64,000 nt of DNA from JBBDMC01 sp963775235 (lineage in GTDB: Bacteria > Pseudomonadota > Alphaproteobacteria > Rhizobiales > Kaistiaceae). The stretch spans positions 1 through 64,000 of the forward strand of contig CAVZHY010000001.1 in NCBI GenBank assembly GCA_963775235.1. Reading direction: 5' to 3'. Below, one piece after another: positions 62,808 to 64,000 of the stretch. The position numbers were made by a program, and so were the translations under genes. The stretch's first letter is position 1. Each line of letters starts with the position of its first letter. The notes below the pieces were generated by a model. That model worked only from the letters and a program-made list of their open reading frames with translations, did no database searches and had not been told where the DNA came from.

Positions 62808-64000
62808 ATGTCAGCCATAAAGCAGATAGTCCTGTCGCTCGTCGTCATCGTCATCGCTGCCGGCGCCTGGTTTGCCTACGACCGCGGATATTTCTCCTCC
62901 GCCGGTGATCCGGTATCGGTCGCCTCGCGCCCGGCCGGCAGCGCTGCCAGCGGCGGTCCGCCCGGCGGGGGCGCCGGCCGTCCGGCGGGAGGTGAGGCAC
63001 GCGGCGGCGTTCCCGGCGGGGGAGGCGGGTTCGGTCGTGCTGCGACGCCCGTGGTCGCCGCGAGCGTCGGTACCGACAACAACAGCCTCGACGTCCACGC
63101 CATCGGTACGGTTGCGGCGGCCCGCGCAGTAACCCTCTTCCCGCAGGTGACCGGCATCGTTACTGCGATCGATTTCACCCCGGGGACCAAAGTCGACGCC
63201 GATGCGGCGCTGGTTCACCTCGACAATGCCGATCAGCAGGTCGCGGTCGACAAAGCCAAGATCGCACTCGACAGCGCGCAGGCAGCCCTGACCCGTTCGG
63301 AGCAGCTCGCCAAGTCCAACAATATCTCCAGCGTCGCTCTCACCGACGCCCAGTCTGCCGTCCAGAAGGCCCAGATCGACCTGAAAAGCGCCCAGTTGGA
63401 CCTCGCCAAGCGCACCGTGACCGCGCCGTTCGCGGGCACCATCGGCCTGACCGATATTACCGTCGGCGACCTCGTTAGTTCCTCCAAGGCGATCGCCACG
63501 CTCGACGACATGTCGACGGTTACCGTCGCCTTCGACGTGCCCGAGCGGGCCTCCGGGCGCGTCGCCGTAGGACAGGACGTGACCGCGACCACCGAGGCGC
63601 TGGCCGGCCAGCGCTTTCAGGGCTCGATCAGCGCCGTCGACAGCCGGGTCGACCCGGTCTCCCGCACGTTAAGGGTCGAGGCCACGCTGCCCAATAATGC
63701 CAACGTCTTGAAGCCTGGCATGGCATTGACAATCGATATGTCCTTCCCCGGCCAGGATCATCCGGCAGTGCCGTCGCTTGCCGTGCAATGGGACCGAGAC
63801 GGCTCCTACGTGTGGAAGCTGGACGGAAGCACGGTGCACCGGATCAACATCGACATCGTCGACCGACGAAGCGGCACAGTCATTGTCGTCGGCGACCTGC
63901 AACCGGGCGATTCGGTCGTTTCGGAAGGTGGCCAGCGCCTGCGCGAAGGCGCCAAAGTGAATGTCGTTGACAGTGGCGAGAACGCCGGAGCTCCGGCGGC
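62808..64000 (+). CDS. RND-efflux membrane fusion protein (HlyD/MdtA-like), cut by window end
   Basis: The ATG at 62808 opens a frame that runs past base 64000. An N-terminal anchor (IVLSLVVIVIAAGAWFAYDR) is followed by a Gly/Pro-rich linker. The lipoyl/hairpin domain comes next (TVAAARAVTLFPQVTGIVTA, then KAKIALDSAQAALTRSEQLA), then TVTAPFAGTIGLTDITVGD and beta-barrel sequence. The protein should link an inner-membrane RND pump to an outer-membrane channel. The pump gene is expected just beyond the window. It diverges from hldE with about 215 bases between. Confidence 0.9.
   Translation, partial: MSAIKQIVLSLVVIVIAAGAWFAYDRGYFSSAGDPVSVASRPAGSAASGGPPGGGAGRPAGGEARGGVPGGGGGFGRAATPVVAASVGTDNNSLDVHAIGTVAAARAVTLFPQVTGIVTAIDFTPGTKVDADAALVHLDNADQQVAVDKAKIALDSAQAALTRSEQLAKSNNISSVALTDAQSAVQKAQIDLKSAQLDLAKRTVTAPFAGTIGLTDITVGDLVSSSKAIATLDDMSTVTVAFDVPERASGRVAVGQDVTATTEALAGQRFQGSISAVDSRVDPVSRTLRVEATLPNNANVLKPGMALTIDMSFPGQDHPAVPSLAVQWDRDGSYVWKLDGSTVHRINIDIVDRRSGTVIVVGDLQPGDSVVSEGGQRLREGAKVNVVDSGENAGAPA

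Noticed and set aside
1..64000. tRNA, rRNA or CRISPR loci
   Set aside because: No cloverleaf with a TTCGA arm, no rRNA signature and no spaced direct repeats were found by eye; a small tRNA could still be missed without a search tool.

Overview
The window looks like part of an alphaproteobacterial chromosome, in GC-rich sequence (by eye) with strong Shine-Dalgarno signals and many ATGA-type gene overlaps. Support for that placement comes from an HWE-family histidine kinase, a CbtBA cobalt transporter behind a cobalamin riboswitch, a sulfur-oxidising heterodisulfide-reductase-like (sHdr) cluster of the Hyphomicrobium type, and a TTT-type carboxylate transporter. The genus cannot be read from the sequence. 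The gene set suggests an aerobic, sulfur-oxidising, glycogen-storing, envelope-polysaccharide-making bacterium.

Layout. (1) 1-10.8 kb: a nearly complete sHdr sulfur-oxidation island on the minus strand: DsrE-like and TusA sulfur carriers, lipoate-binding protein LbpA, sHdrC1-B1-A-H-C2-B2, a second DsrE, a degenerate glutamine amidotransferase, a lipoate ligase and the two-cysteine ArsR-type repressor sHdrR. A small metal-binding-fold protein without cysteines is encoded on the opposite strand. Two similar T6-centred inverted repeats are candidate operators. (2) 11-15.2 kb: a PQQ dehydrogenase with a lanthanide-type active-site Asp pair, an unknown secreted protein, a cytochrome c and a frameshifted pentapeptide-repeat protein. 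(3) 15.3-28.3 kb: a mobile, partly decayed zone with IS3, IS256 and IS481 remnants and an aldolase fragment. Among them lie a TTT transporter (TctC and a fused TctA-TctB), a 3-hydroxyisobutyrate-dehydrogenase-like enzyme, two unknown envelope proteins, and riboswitch-cbtB-cbtA. (4) 28.3-32.4 kb: UDP-glucose dehydrogenase, a PEP-CTERM protein, a LuxR regulator and a GNAT enzyme. (5) 32.4-43.8 kb: one long minus-strand operon for alternative complex III (ActABCDEF) followed by an A2-type caa3 oxidase (CoxBACD). (6) 44.2-48.5 kb: glycogen genes glgC-glgA-pgm. (7) 48.6-64 kb: surface and signalling genes: a double GT4 glycosyltransferase, an HWE hybrid kinase, a UGT-like glycosyltransferase, a beta-helix protein, a YadA-type adhesin, cyclic-nucleotide-binding and PilZ proteins, HldE and the start of an RND adaptor.

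How it may fit together (inference): sHdr oxidises carrier-bound sulfane sulfur in the cytoplasm. Quinol produced by the cell is oxidised by ActABCDEF, which passes electrons to the cytochrome-fused caa3 oxidase. The PQQ enzyme could feed the same cytochrome c pool through its neighbouring cytochrome. glgC-glgA-pgm and ugd draw on the same glucose-1-phosphate and UDP-glucose pools.

Data caution: many genes whose motifs are otherwise intact carry single-base indels, most densely in actB and actC and also in the sHdr flank, coxA, coxC and the adhesin gene. Several lie in homopolymers. I read most of them as sequencing or assembly errors rather than decay, and give whole-gene spans for those genes.
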